NCBI RefSeq assembly: GCF_001660485.1
Contig: NZ_CP013979.1
Coordinates: 992,001 to 1,056,000, forward strand
Length of the DNA stretch: 64,000 nucleotides
Source: Agromyces aureus
GTDB taxonomy: Bacteria > Actinomycetota > Actinomycetes > Actinomycetales > Microbacteriaceae
Direction: 5' to 3'
Shown here: positions 15,456 through 23,242 of the stretch, in pieces
How the letters are laid out: each line of letters opens with the position of its first letter
How positions within the stretch are numbered: position 1 is the first letter of the stretch
Made by a program: the position numbers and the translations under genes
Notes under the pieces: generated by a model
The model's input: the letters and a program-made list of their open reading frames with translations, nothing else
Told to the model about the DNA's origin: nothing
The model's database searches: none

Positions 15456-16336
15456 CGATCGCCGACGCGCCATGGGCGCCGTGCAGCGACCGAGCCCGCG
15501 AACGGGGCGACCCGCTCGCGGGAACGGCGCCGCGCGGCATCCGCTGGCTGCTGCTCGAGGTGGCGACGAGCTGGGGGCCGAACGCCCTGCTCGACGCCCC
15601 CTTCGACCGCGAGGTCGGCCGCCTGCTCGTGCGGCGCGTGGAGGCCGCGGGCATGCGGATCCTCGCGATCCGCCGCCCGGGCCGGCGTTCGCCGCCGACC
15701 GTGCAGCGCTGGGCGATCGTCGACTCGCGCCCCGGAAGCGAGTCCATCGTCTGGGGCGAGGTGGCGGATGCCCCGGCCCTCCTCGAACTGCCGCTCGACG
15801 GCTCGACCGGCACGCCGTCGAGCGAGCCGGTCTACGCGGTCTGCGCGCACGGCCGCCACGACCGCTGCTGCGCGGTGCGGGGGCGTCGGGTCGCCGCCGC
15901 GCTCGCCGCGGCCCGGCCCGAGCAGACGTGGGAGTGCTCGCACGTGGGCGGCGACCGGTTCGCCGGCACCATGGTGGTGTTCCCGCACGGCCTCTACTAC
16001 GGCTATGCCGACGACGGCGACCCCGTGCGCATCGCCGACGCGTTCGACCGGGGGCTCGTCGTGCCCGACCGGCTGCGCGGCCGGAGTTCGCTCGATCATC
16101 CGGTGCAGGCCGCACAGCACTACGCCAGGCAGGCGTTCGGCGATGACCGCATCGACGCCTACCCGCCGCTGGAAGAGACGGCGACCGACGAAGGCTGGCG
16201 TGTTCGACTCGGCCGCGACGACGCGGCATCCGTCACCGTCGAGGTCGTCGCCGAGTCCTCACCTCCGTTGCTCTCGACGTGCGCCGCGGCCCGGCTCGTG
16301 CAGGTTCGGCAGTACGCCCTCCGCAGCATCGGCTGA
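15452..16336 (+). CDS. sucrase/ferredoxin-like (thioredoxin-fold [2Fe-2S]) protein
   Basis: A 294-residue protein. I chose GTG 15452, which overlaps the JmjC stop in a GTGA and gives MTIADAPWAPCSDRARERGD. The C-terminal half carries the family's cysteine pattern: CAHGRHDRCC (Cys131, Cys139, Cys140) and ECSHVGGDRFAG (Cys162, His164). In Suc_Fer-like proteins these residues bind an iron-sulfur cluster in a thioredoxin-like fold. It is likely an electron carrier. Being translationally coupled to an Fe(II) hydroxylase suggests a redox partner role, although 2-oxoglutarate enzymes do not strictly need one. Confidence 0.85.
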   Translation: MTIADAPWAPCSDRARERGDPLAGTAPRGIRWLLLEVATSWGPNALLDAPFDREVGRLLVRRVEAAGMRILAIRRPGRRSPPTVQRWAIVDSRPGSESIVWGEVADAPALLELPLDGSTGTPSSEPVYAVCAHGRHDRCCAVRGRRVAAALAAARPEQTWECSHVGGDRFAGTMVVFPHGLYYGYADDGDPVRIADAFDRGLVVPDRLRGRSSLDHPVQAAQHYARQAFGDDRIDAYPPLEETATDEGWRVRLGRDDAASVTVEVVAESSPPLLSTCAAARLVQVRQYALRSIG

Positions 16337-16403
16337 CCGGCTGTTCCGGCACCGCGCCCCGGCAGCCGTATCGCCGGCGGCGTCGGCTCGATAGTCTCGC
16401 GGC

Positions 16404-18809
16404 ATGAGCGCGACCGATGTCGAGACGCCCACCGGCCTGTCGAGTGCCGAGGTGGCGCAGCGCGTCGCCGACGGGCGCACGAACGCGTTCACGCAGCAGT
16501 CGAGCCGCAGCGTCGCGAGCATCATCCGGGCGAACGTGCTCACGCTGTTCAACGGCATCATCGCGGCGTGCTTCCTCGTGCTGCTGCTGCTCGGACGCTG
16601 GCAGGACGCCCTGTTCGGCATCAGCGCCATCGCGAACACGGTCATCGGGTCGGTGCAGGAGTTCCGGGCGAAGGCCGCGCTCGACAAGCTCGCGCTCATG
16701 CACGCGCCGCGAGCGCGCGTGCGCCGCGACGACGAGATCTCCGAGGTCGCGGTCGCCGACGTCGTGCTCGACGACCTGCTCGTGCTGCGCGCGGGCGACC
16801 AGGTTCCGGCGGACGCCCGCGTCGCGGCATCCGCTCACCTGCAGCTCGACGAGTCGATGCTCACGGGCGAGTCCGACGCGGTCGACAAGGTGCCGGGCGA
16901 CGAGGTGCTCTCGGGGTCGGTGGTGATCGCCGGCGAGGGCGAGGCGATCGTCGTGCGCGTCGGGGCCGACTCGTTCGCGAACAAGCTCGCCTCCGAGGCC
17001 AAGAAGTTCTCGCTCGTCGCGAGCGAGTTGCGCTCCTCGATCGACAAGGTGCTGCGGGTCGTCAGCTGGATCGTCGGGCCGATCGCGCTGCTCGTCTTCA
17101 ACGCGCAGATCATGGTCTTCGGCGGCTGGGAGAAGGCCTTCGAGTCGGGCGACTGGCGGCAGGCCGCCGTGAACACCATCGCGGCGCTCGTCGCGATGAT
17201 CCCGCTCGGGCTCGTGCTCATGACGAGCATCGCGTTCGCCGTCGGTGCCGTGAAACTCGCCCGTCAGCAGGTGCTCGTGCAGGAGCTCGCCGCGGTCGAA
17301 GGGCTCGCGCGGGTCGACCTCATCTGCCTCGACAAGACCGGCACGCTGACCGAGGGCAGCATCGTCTTCGACGCCGAGCACCCGTTCGCTCCGGATGCCG
17401 CGCCCGCCGGGTGGCGGTCGGCGCTCGCGTGGTACGGCAGCGAGCCCGACGCGAACGCCACGGCGCGCTGCCTCGCCGAGCCCTACGATGCCGCGCCGTC
17501 GACGGCGCCGGTCGCGCGCATCCCCTTCTCCTCGGCCCGCAAGTGGAGCGCGGTCGCGTTCGCGGAGGGTGCGGATGTCGCGGGCAGCTGGGTGCTCGGC
17601 GGGCCCGAGATGGTCTTCCCCGACGATCGGCTCGCCGGCGATGCGCGCTCGCTCGCGGCATCCGGACTCCGCACGCTCGTGCTCGCGCACAGCACGGCGC
17701 CGCTCGATGAGGAGGCCGAGCTGCTGCCCGCCGACCTCGAGCCGGTCGCGTTGCTCACGTTCCGCGAGCGCATCCGCTCCGACGCCGCCGAGACGCTCGC
17801 CTACTTCGCCGAGCAGGGCGTGGCCGTGCGCATCATCTCGGGCGACAACCCCGACACGGTCGCGGCGATCGCCCGCACGGTCGGCCTCGACGCGACCACG
17901 GGCTTCGACGCCAGGCAGCTGCCCGACGACCCGGCCGAACTCGCCGAGGTGCTCGCGCAGCACCTCGTGTTCGGGCGCGTGACGCCGCAGCAGAAGAAGG
18001 CCGTCGTCATCGCGCTGAAGCAGGCCGGGCACACGGTCGCGATGACGGGCGACGGCGTGAACGACGCGCTCGCCATCAAGGAGGCCGACATCGGCATCGC
18101 CATGGAATCGGGGGCGGCCGCGACCAAGGCGGTCGCGCGCATCGTGCTGCTCGACGGCCGGTTCTCGCACCTGCCGAGGGTCGTCGCCGAGGGGCGGCAG
18201 GTGATCGCGAACATCGAGCGCGTCTCGATGCTGTTCCTGACGAAGACGGTCTACGCCACGGGGCTCGCCGTGCTCTTCGGCGTGTTCGTGCTGCAGTTCC
18301 CGTTCCTGCCGCGCCAGTTGTCGGTGATCGACGGGCTCACGATCGGCATCCCGGCGTTCTTCCTCGCGCTCATGCCGAACGCGCGCCGCTACGTGCCCGG
18401 GTTCCTCCGGCGGTCGCTGAGCTTCGCGATCCCGACGGGCGTCGTCGTCGCGGTCTCGCTCTTCGTCTACAGCTGGCTGGCGACGCAGGCCGGCATCGGC
18501 CAGGACGAGCTGCGCACGGGCTCCACCCTGCTGCTCACCATCATCGGGCTGTGGGTGCTCACCGTACTGTCGCGGCCGATCGACGGATGGAAGATCCTCA
18601 TCATCGGGGCGATGATGCTCGGACTCATCGTCGTCTACTCGGTGCCGATCGTCACGGAGTTCCTCGTCTTCGTCGACCCGTCGATCACGACGGCGGCGCT
18701 CGTGCTCGTGGTGGCGGTCGCGGCCATCGCCGCGATCGAGGTCATCCGGTTCTTCCACCTGAGGTATGTGCGAAGAACCGCGCAGTTCGACCCGTCCAGA
18801 GAACCGTGA
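16404..18809 (+). CDS. P-type cation ATPase, CtpE-like
   Basis: An 801-residue P-type pump. The actuator motif TGES is at 154-157, the phosphorylation motif DKTGTLT starts at Asp310, and the hinge MTGDGVNDALAIKEADIG is clear. Ten hydrophobic helices are expected: two before the actuator, two after it and six C-terminal. The membrane-4 segment reads MIPLGLVLMTS rather than the PEGL of classic calcium pumps. Overall it looks like mycobacterial CtpE, a calcium exporter/importer class. There is no heavy-metal CPx motif or N-terminal metal domain. TAGTCT lies 6 nt before the ATG, a leaderless arrangement. Its 3' end overlaps the convergent gene by 68 bp. Confidence 0.9.
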   Translation: MSATDVETPTGLSSAEVAQRVADGRTNAFTQQSSRSVASIIRANVLTLFNGIIAACFLVLLLLGRWQDALFGISAIANTVIGSVQEFRAKAALDKLALMHAPRARVRRDDEISEVAVADVVLDDLLVLRAGDQVPADARVAASAHLQLDESMLTGESDAVDKVPGDEVLSGSVVIAGEGEAIVVRVGADSFANKLASEAKKFSLVASELRSSIDKVLRVVSWIVGPIALLVFNAQIMVFGGWEKAFESGDWRQAAVNTIAALVAMIPLGLVLMTSIAFAVGAVKLARQQVLVQELAAVEGLARVDLICLDKTGTLTEGSIVFDAEHPFAPDAAPAGWRSALAWYGSEPDANATARCLAEPYDAAPSTAPVARIPFSSARKWSAVAFAEGADVAGSWVLGGPEMVFPDDRLAGDARSLAASGLRTLVLAHSTAPLDEEAELLPADLEPVALLTFRERIRSDAAETLAYFAEQGVAVRIISGDNPDTVAAIARTVGLDATTGFDARQLPDDPAELAEVLAQHLVFGRVTPQQKKAVVIALKQAGHTVAMTGDGVNDALAIKEADIGIAMESGAAATKAVARIVLLDGRFSHLPRVVAEGRQVIANIERVSMLFLTKTVYATGLAVLFGVFVLQFPFLPRQLSVIDGLTIGIPAFFLALMPNARRYVPGFLRRSLSFAIPTGVVVAVSLFVYSWLATQAGIGQDELRTGSTLLLTIIGLWVLTVLSRPIDGWKILIIGAMMLGLIVVYSVPIVTEFLVFVDPSITTAALVLVVAVAAIAAIEVIRFFHLRYVRRTAQFDPSREP

Positions 18810-19221
18810 TCGCCGCGGCGACGAGCACGAGGTCGACGATCACGAACCACAGGTCGGGCGACGCGATCAGAATCACGACGTCGAGCGCGATCGTGACGCC
18901 GAGCAGCGCGGTCACGAGCACGCGCGCATCGCGCCGCGCACGCGTGAGCCCCGAGGCGATGGTGATCACGAACAGCCCGAGCAGCACGACGCACGCGCCC
19001 GTGACGGTCACCACGAGGCGCTCCGCCGCGTTCGTGTCGGGCAGGTAGCGGCCGAACATCACGGCGATGCCGGCCAGGATCTGCGCGACGCCCGTGACGT
19101 AGCCGAGCACGACGGCGACGATGAGCTCGGGCGGCGGCCGTCGCGGTGCGCGCAGCGCTTCGGCGCTCGGGGTGGCGCTCGGGGTGCCGCTCGTCGAGAG
19201 CCGCTCTTGCGGGTCGCTCAT
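18742..19221 (-). CDS. small four-helix membrane protein
   Basis: A 159-residue protein of unknown function. After a polar Ser/Thr/Pro-rich N-terminus (MSDPQERLSTSGTPSATPS) come four hydrophobic segments, at about residues 33-55, 68-90, 97-115 and 118-135. It ends in a short basic tail. I chose ATG 19221: TAGGGT on the minus strand lies 7 nt upstream, compatible with a leaderless mRNA. Longer open frames upstream cross another gene. Its last 68 bp overlap, head-on, the 3' end of the P-type ATPase gene, an unusually long convergent overlap that could couple their expression through antisense RNA. Confidence 0.75.
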   Translation of the reverse strand: MSDPQERLSTSGTPSATPSAEALRAPRRPPPELIVAVVLGYVTGVAQILAGIAVMFGRYLPDTNAAERLVVTVTGACVVLLGLFVITIASGLTRARRDARVLVTALLGVTIALDVVILIASPDLWFVIVDLVLVAAAITVLWTGRTARFFAHTSGGRTG

Positions 19222-19349
19222 ACGGGCGACCCTAGTCGAGCGGGGGCGGCGAATGGCAGACCCGGCACCGCCAGGCGGGCGGTCGCTCGGGAGCGCGCTC
19301 GAGGTGGAATGGCGGCCGGCCACCGACATCCGTAAGACATGAGGAATTG

Positions 19350-19373
19350 TCTTGACAAATAGATTTGTCAAGA
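19350..19373. promoter_or_regulatory. 24-bp palindromic operator
   Basis: TCTTGACAAA-TAGA-TTTGTCAAGA is a perfect inverted repeat with 10-bp arms and a 4-bp centre, AT-rich in a GC-rich setting. Its left arm contains TTGACA (19352-19357), a -35 box for the operon starting at 19444. The ArsR-type regulator encoded second in that operon is the likely ligand. Confidence 0.8.
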
Positions 19374-19443
19374 GGAGACTGAACCTGCGAGCACGAACCG
19401 GCTTCACCAGGCGCACACGGCTCGCCCGACACGGAGGTCGATC

Positions 19444-20025
19444 ATGCGAAACGTCACACTCGGAATGAACGTGTCCCTCGACGGATACGTCGCCACCATC
19501 GACGGGGGCCTCGACTGGGTCTTCCCGAACTTCAGCCCCGAACTCATGGCCTCGACGCAGCAGGTGCTCGGCGGGCTCGACACGGTGCTCATGGGCCGCA
19601 AGAACTACGAGGGCCAGGCCGAGAGCTGGGCGAACGCCGAGGGGCCGATCGCCGAGGTCATGAACGGCGTGCACAAGGTCGTCTTCTCGAACACGCTCAC
19701 GCAGGCGACCTGGAGCAACTCCACGCTCGCGACCGCGGCGCCCGAAGACGAGATCCCGCGGCTGAAGGCGCTGCCCGGCGGCCCGATCGGCGCCTCGGGC
19801 GGTGCGGCGTTCGCGCAGTACCTGTCGTCGCACGGGCTCATCGACGAGTACCGGCTCACGGTGCACCCGGTCGTGCTCGGCAGCGGGTTGCCGCTGTTCA
19901 CCACGCGCATCGCGTTCGACCTCGTCGACTCGGTCGACTTCCCGAACGGGGTCACGGTGCGCACGCTGCTCCCGAAGGCGTCGACCTCCGGTGCCGGTGC
20001 CGGCGACGGGGCCGCTGCCGCATGA
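19444..20025 (+). CDS. dihydrofolate reductase family protein (RibD C-terminal-like)
   Basis: A 193-residue protein with the DHFR/RibD-C fold. MNVSLDGYVA near the N-terminus, GLDTVLMGRKNYEG in the middle and GGAAFAQYLSSHGLIDEYRL later are characteristic. VHPVVLGSGLPLF completes the NADPH-binding sheet. Members of this small-protein group are predicted NADPH-dependent reductases; few have known substrates. The ribosome site ACGGAGG is good. It is the first gene of an operon with an ArsR regulator (4-bp overlap) and an SRPBCC protein, a common actinobacterial arrangement. Confidence 0.88.
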   Translation: MRNVTLGMNVSLDGYVATIDGGLDWVFPNFSPELMASTQQVLGGLDTVLMGRKNYEGQAESWANAEGPIAEVMNGVHKVVFSNTLTQATWSNSTLATAAPEDEIPRLKALPGGPIGASGGAAFAQYLSSHGLIDEYRLTVHPVVLGSGLPLFTTRIAFDLVDSVDFPNGVTVRTLLPKASTSGAGAGDGAAAA

Positions 20026-20642
20026 GCGTCGAAGCGCCGGCGATCCTCGACGTGATCGCCATCGAAGACGCGGATGCCGCCATCGCCTCACTCGATCCGA
20101 TCCGGTCGCGCCTGCTCGCGGAACTCGTCGAACCCAACTCGGCGAGCACGCTCGGCGTGATCCTCGGGCTGCCGAGGCAGAAGGTGAACTACCACCTGCG
20201 CACGCTCGAGGACCGCGGGCTCATCGAACTCGTCGAGGAGCGCAAGAAGGGAAACATGCTCGAACGCGTCATGCGGGCGACCGCGGCGTCGTACGTCATC
20301 ACGCCCGCCGCGCTCGCCGCGGTGCGGCCCGATCCGTCGAGGTCGCCCGATCGGCTCTCGGCGCGGTGGCTGCTCACGCTCGCGGCGCGCCTCGTGCAGG
20401 ACGTCGGCGAGCTCATCACCGGGGCCACGCGCGCGTCGAAGCCGTTGGCCACGTTCGCCCTCGACGGCGAGATCCGGTTCGCATCGGCATCCGACCGCGC
20501 AGCCTTCGCCGAGGAGCTGAGCAGTGCGACGATGGCACTCGTGAGCCGTTACCACGACGAGTCCGCGCCGCGCGGGCGCGACTACCGACTCGTGGTCGCG
20601 CTGCATCCGAGCACCGATCCGCACCGCACGACGGAAGGCTGA
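20022..20642 (+). CDS. ArsR-like winged-helix regulator
   Basis: A 206-residue protein. The winged helix covers about residues 25-80, with STLGVILGLPRQKVNYHLRT then LEDRGLIELVEERKKG as the recognition helix and wing. No metal-binding cysteines are seen, so this is not a metal sensor. The C-terminal half is of unknown function. It overlaps the reductase gene by 4 bp and is followed 4 bp later by the SRPBCC gene. It probably binds the 24-bp palindrome at 19350 and represses its own operon. Confidence 0.87.
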   Translation: MSVEAPAILDVIAIEDADAAIASLDPIRSRLLAELVEPNSASTLGVILGLPRQKVNYHLRTLEDRGLIELVEERKKGNMLERVMRATAASYVITPAALAAVRPDPSRSPDRLSARWLLTLAARLVQDVGELITGATRASKPLATFALDGEIRFASASDRAAFAEELSSATMALVSRYHDESAPRGRDYRLVVALHPSTDPHRTTEG

Positions 20643-20645
20643 CGC

Positions 20646-21392
20646 ATGTCGCACCGCTTCGAGGACGCGTCGGAGTACGAGTTCGACCTCGCCCCCGACG
20701 TCGTCTGGCAGGCGATCGCCACCGGCCCGGGCCTCAGTTCGTGGTTCATGGGTGCGACCGAGGTCGATCGCGAGCAGGGCGTCGTGCGCACGCGCATGGG
20801 CGAGTACTCGCAGGACTCCGCGATCGTCGCCGACGACGAGGGCCGCCGATTCTCGTTCCGCGGCGCCGAGAGCCCTGACGGGCGCTTCTTCGCGATGGAG
20901 TTCCTCGTCGAGGCGCGCAGCAGCGCGAGCACCGTGCTGCGCATCGTGTCGAGCGGGTTCCTACCAGGCGACGACTGGGAGGAGGAGTACGATGCCATGC
21001 TCGCGGGCGGGCGCCTCTACCAGCACACCCTCGTCGAGTATCTCGAGCACTTCACGGGCCGCCCGGGCGTCGCCGTCACGGTCTCGGCGCCCACGGGCGA
21101 CAACGACCGGCGCTGGGCGGCGATGCTGGCGGACCTCGGCGTCGACGTCTCGGCCGACGGCGCGACGGTGCTCGGCACGACCGTGACGCTGACGCCGACC
21201 GGCCTCGCACCGCTCACCGGCGTCGTCGACGCCGTCACGCCCGACACGCTCGGCCTCCGCACGGCCGACGGGCTCTACCGGTTCTTCCGCGGGCACTGGG
21301 CGGCGGGGGTCGGGCACCATCTTTTCGCCGAAGCGGATGCCGCGGCCGCCGCAGACCGTTGGCAGGCGTGGCTCGACGCCACGGCGCCCTGA
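20646..21392 (+). CDS. SRPBCC/AHSA1-like domain protein
   Basis: A 248-residue protein with the START/Bet v1-like fold. YEFDLAPDVVWQAIATGPGL then SSWFMGATEVD at the N-terminus are the usual first strand and helix of AHSA1-domain proteins. The second half (from about residue 140, VTVSAPTGDNDRRWAAMLAD) is an additional domain. Proteins of this class bind hydrophobic ligands and often follow an ArsR gene, as here. No catalytic function can be read from the sequence. Confidence 0.85.
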   Translation: MSHRFEDASEYEFDLAPDVVWQAIATGPGLSSWFMGATEVDREQGVVRTRMGEYSQDSAIVADDEGRRFSFRGAESPDGRFFAMEFLVEARSSASTVLRIVSSGFLPGDDWEEEYDAMLAGGRLYQHTLVEYLEHFTGRPGVAVTVSAPTGDNDRRWAAMLADLGVDVSADGATVLGTTVTLTPTGLAPLTGVVDAVTPDTLGLRTADGLYRFFRGHWAAGVGHHLFAEADAAAAADRWQAWLDATAP

Positions 21393-21464
21393 GCACGTGA
21401 TGACATGGCCCGAGTCGCTCCGCAAGGGGTGGCCGCGGCATCCGTCGGCGAATACGGTCGGGGT

Positions 21465-21965
21465 ATGAGCAGCGATGACGCGCACGAGAGCACCCCGGTC
21501 GACAACGGACCCCAGCCGAACATCTTCGACCTCGAGTCGGCGACGAAGCAGAACGAGAACTACCGAAGGGTCGCCTGGAGCGGCAAGTACCTGCAGGTGA
21601 CGCTGATGTCGATTCCGGTGGGGGAGTCGATCGGTCTCGAGGCCCACCCCGAGACGGATCAGTTCCTGCGGCTCGACGCGGGTCGAGGGCGCGTCAAGAT
21701 GGGCCCATCCGAGCACGATCTCCCGATCCAGGAGGAGGTCACCGACGGCTGGAGCGTCCAGGTGCCGGCTGGCACGTGGCACGACGTCGAGAACATCGGC
21801 GACGAGCCCATGCGCCTCTACGTCGTCTACGCGCCCGTGCACCACGCGGCGGGCATCGTGCAGGCCACCAAGGCCGACGCCGACCGCGACGAGGAGGACG
21901 GCACCGACGAGCCGCCCGAGTGGGCCGTCGAGCCCGAGGAGGGCCAGCCCGACGAGCACGCCTGA
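21465..21965 (+). CDS. cupin-domain protein
   Basis: A 166-residue single-domain cupin if it starts at ATG 21465. TACGGT is 6 nt upstream of this codon (leaderless pattern), which is why I prefer it to the ATG 20 codons earlier. Cupin motif 1 reads GLEAHPETDQFLRLDAGRGR and motif 2 reads VPAGTWHDVENIGD. The metal-ligand set is incomplete (one His in motif 1). The C-terminal 30 residues are very acidic. Close relatives occur widely in actinobacteria with no known reaction. A GC hairpin terminates it. Confidence 0.85.
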   Translation: MSSDDAHESTPVDNGPQPNIFDLESATKQNENYRRVAWSGKYLQVTLMSIPVGESIGLEAHPETDQFLRLDAGRGRVKMGPSEHDLPIQEEVTDGWSVQVPAGTWHDVENIGDEPMRLYVVYAPVHHAAGIVQATKADADRDEEDGTDEPPEWAVEPEEGQPDEHA

Positions 21966-21990
21966 TCCGACGGCTTGCGCCCTGGCTCTC

Positions 21991-22016
21991 GCGCCCGGGC
22001 TCTCGGGCCCGGGCGC
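21991..22016. terminator. GC-rich hairpin between convergent genes
   Basis: GCGCCCGGGC and GCCCGGGCGC form a perfect 10-bp stem with a 6-nt loop. It starts 26 nt after the cupin stop and ends just before the converging remnant at 22027. There is no T-tract, as is common in high-GC actinobacteria. Confidence 0.6.
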
Positions 22017-22026
22017 TCAGGGACGG

Positions 22027-22260
22027 CTACGGACGGTCGAGCATCGTGAGTTCGAAGACCGGATGCCGGTCGGCCTCCGCAGCGAAGGCCGCGGGCGGGT
22101 CGTCGGCCGCCGCCGTGAAGTACGGCAGCACGAGCGGGGCGACGGCGACGTAGCGCTTCAGCACCGGTCCGACCTCGTCGGGCGATGCCTCGCGCGTGGT
22201 GAATCGCCGGCCCTGCCTCTCGGTCATCGCGTTCTCCGGTCCGCCGTCATGCCCCTTCAC
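22027..22260 (-). pseudogene. C-terminal remnant of an F420-dependent nitroreductase-like gene
   Basis: The 77-codon frame ends with a sequence, from about residue 18 (GRRFTTREASPDEVGPVLKR) to DRHPVFELT, that looks like only the last third of a nitroreductase-family deazaflavin-dependent oxidoreductase (normally about 130-150 residues). The N-terminal flavin-binding part is absent; upstream there are just 57 bp before the next gene's end. A ribosome site (GGAG) before an internal ATG at 22225 means a short peptide could still be made. I regard it as a truncated remnant. Confidence 0.55.
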
Positions 22261-22317
22261 CTCCTCGGAAGTCTCGTCGGCGATTCACGGGAGTTCAAGG
22301 GGTTGCGAGCGGATGCG

Positions 22318-22851
22318 TCAGCCGGCGAGTTCCGCGGGCCACACGACGGTGAAGCGCTCGAGCACGATCTCGAGGTCGGGTGTCCAATCGGACCCGAGGC
22401 GCTTGGTCGCTCGTCGCCAGTACCGGATGTGCGCGTCGCGCCACCACGCGAGTGATCGATCACCCTCGCCCTCGTCGTACGCGAAGGCCTCGTCGACCTG
22501 ATCGACCGTCGCGATGCGGAGCTCCGTGCTGCGGAGGATGGCGCGGGGCCGCCCGAACGAGTCGCAGGCGATCCAGTGGCTGCCGACGCGCGGGAGCGGT
22601 TGCCCCTCGGCCTCGAACTCGACGACGAGGGCCGCCGTCGCCCGCTTGGTCCCCTCGAGCACGAGTCCGATGAGCTCATCGGTGAGGTCGGGATGATCGC
22701 CGAACTGCTCGACCGAAGGCGGCTCGGTATCGGTCGCGTGCCCGGGCAGAGCCGTTCGGTACGCCTCCCACAGTTCGGCCGCGGCGGCACGATCGACCGG
22801 GGCGTTGTCGGCGAGGCCGGCGGCGGACGTGTCGGTGGGGGGAGTCTCCAT
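22318..22851 (-). CDS. ASCH domain-containing protein
   Basis: A 177-residue protein starting at METPPTDTSAAG. The ASCH signature is visible: LVLEGTKRATAAL (the GxKxxT loop lining the binding cleft), followed by VGSHWIACDSFGRPRAI and AYDEGEGDRSLAWWRDAH. ASCH proteins bind RNA or nucleotides; some hydrolyse acetylcytidine. The length and layout match the stand-alone bacterial ASCH group. Other ATG/GTG starts upstream are possible but lack support. No operon partner is evident. Confidence 0.85.
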   Translation of the reverse strand: METPPTDTSAAGLADNAPVDRAAAAELWEAYRTALPGHATDTEPPSVEQFGDHPDLTDELIGLVLEGTKRATAALVVEFEAEGQPLPRVGSHWIACDSFGRPRAILRSTELRIATVDQVDEAFAYDEGEGDRSLAWWRDAHIRYWRRATKRLGSDWTPDLEIVLERFTVVWPAELAG

Positions 22852-22876
22852 GCGAGCCAGTCTTGCAGGCGCGGAT

Positions 22877-23240
22877 TCAGCCCGGTGCGCTCGCACGGAT
22901 CCGCCCGCGAAGGAACGGCAGCGCGGGTGCCCGGTAGGCGAGCGCCGGGGCGTGCTGCGGCTCGAGCGCGACGTCCGCCTGTCCGAAGCGCCAGACGCGG
23001 TTGAAGAGATAGGCGCCGACGGTCACGTTCTCTTCGGCGGCGACCTGCCAGGTGCCGACGCCCCACTGCGCGGGCTGCCCGCGCTCGCCGATGACCAGGG
23101 TCGGCCTGATGCCCCAGTAGAGCGCGTACCGCGGCCGGTGCAGGGTCAGTTCGATGCGGTGGGTCGGCCTCGCGTCGGGCCCGTCACCGATCGGCCGGTG
23201 CGGGTGCGCGCCCGCCGTGCCGCGTCGACTGCTCGTGCAT
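22877..23240 (-). pseudogene. frameshifted copy of the 33815-34150 small protein
   Basis: One frame encodes a segment of about 120 residues ending in LRGRIRASAPG that is clearly homologous to the protein at 33815. Shared blocks are RIELTL, RPTLVIG-RGQP and QWG-GTWQV, then FNR-WR-G and APALAYRAP. That frame has no ATG, GTG or TTG after its upstream stop. The natural start, ATG 23240, is three bases after the upstream membrane gene, but its frame stops after 18 codons at 23184. Joining the two needs a single-base shift near 23190. Either a sequencing error, a frameshifted pseudogene or programmed slippage. Confidence 0.6.
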
Positions 23241-23242
23241 CG

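Noticed and set aside
14043..16229. A 728-codon open frame on the minus strand
   Set aside because: It is antisense to the JmjC and ferredoxin genes and low in complexity (Arg/Ala/Pro), with no family motif.
21991..22016. Hairpin considered as a riboswitch
   Set aside because: It lies after two convergent stops, not before a gene, and is a simple stem. A terminator is the plain reading.
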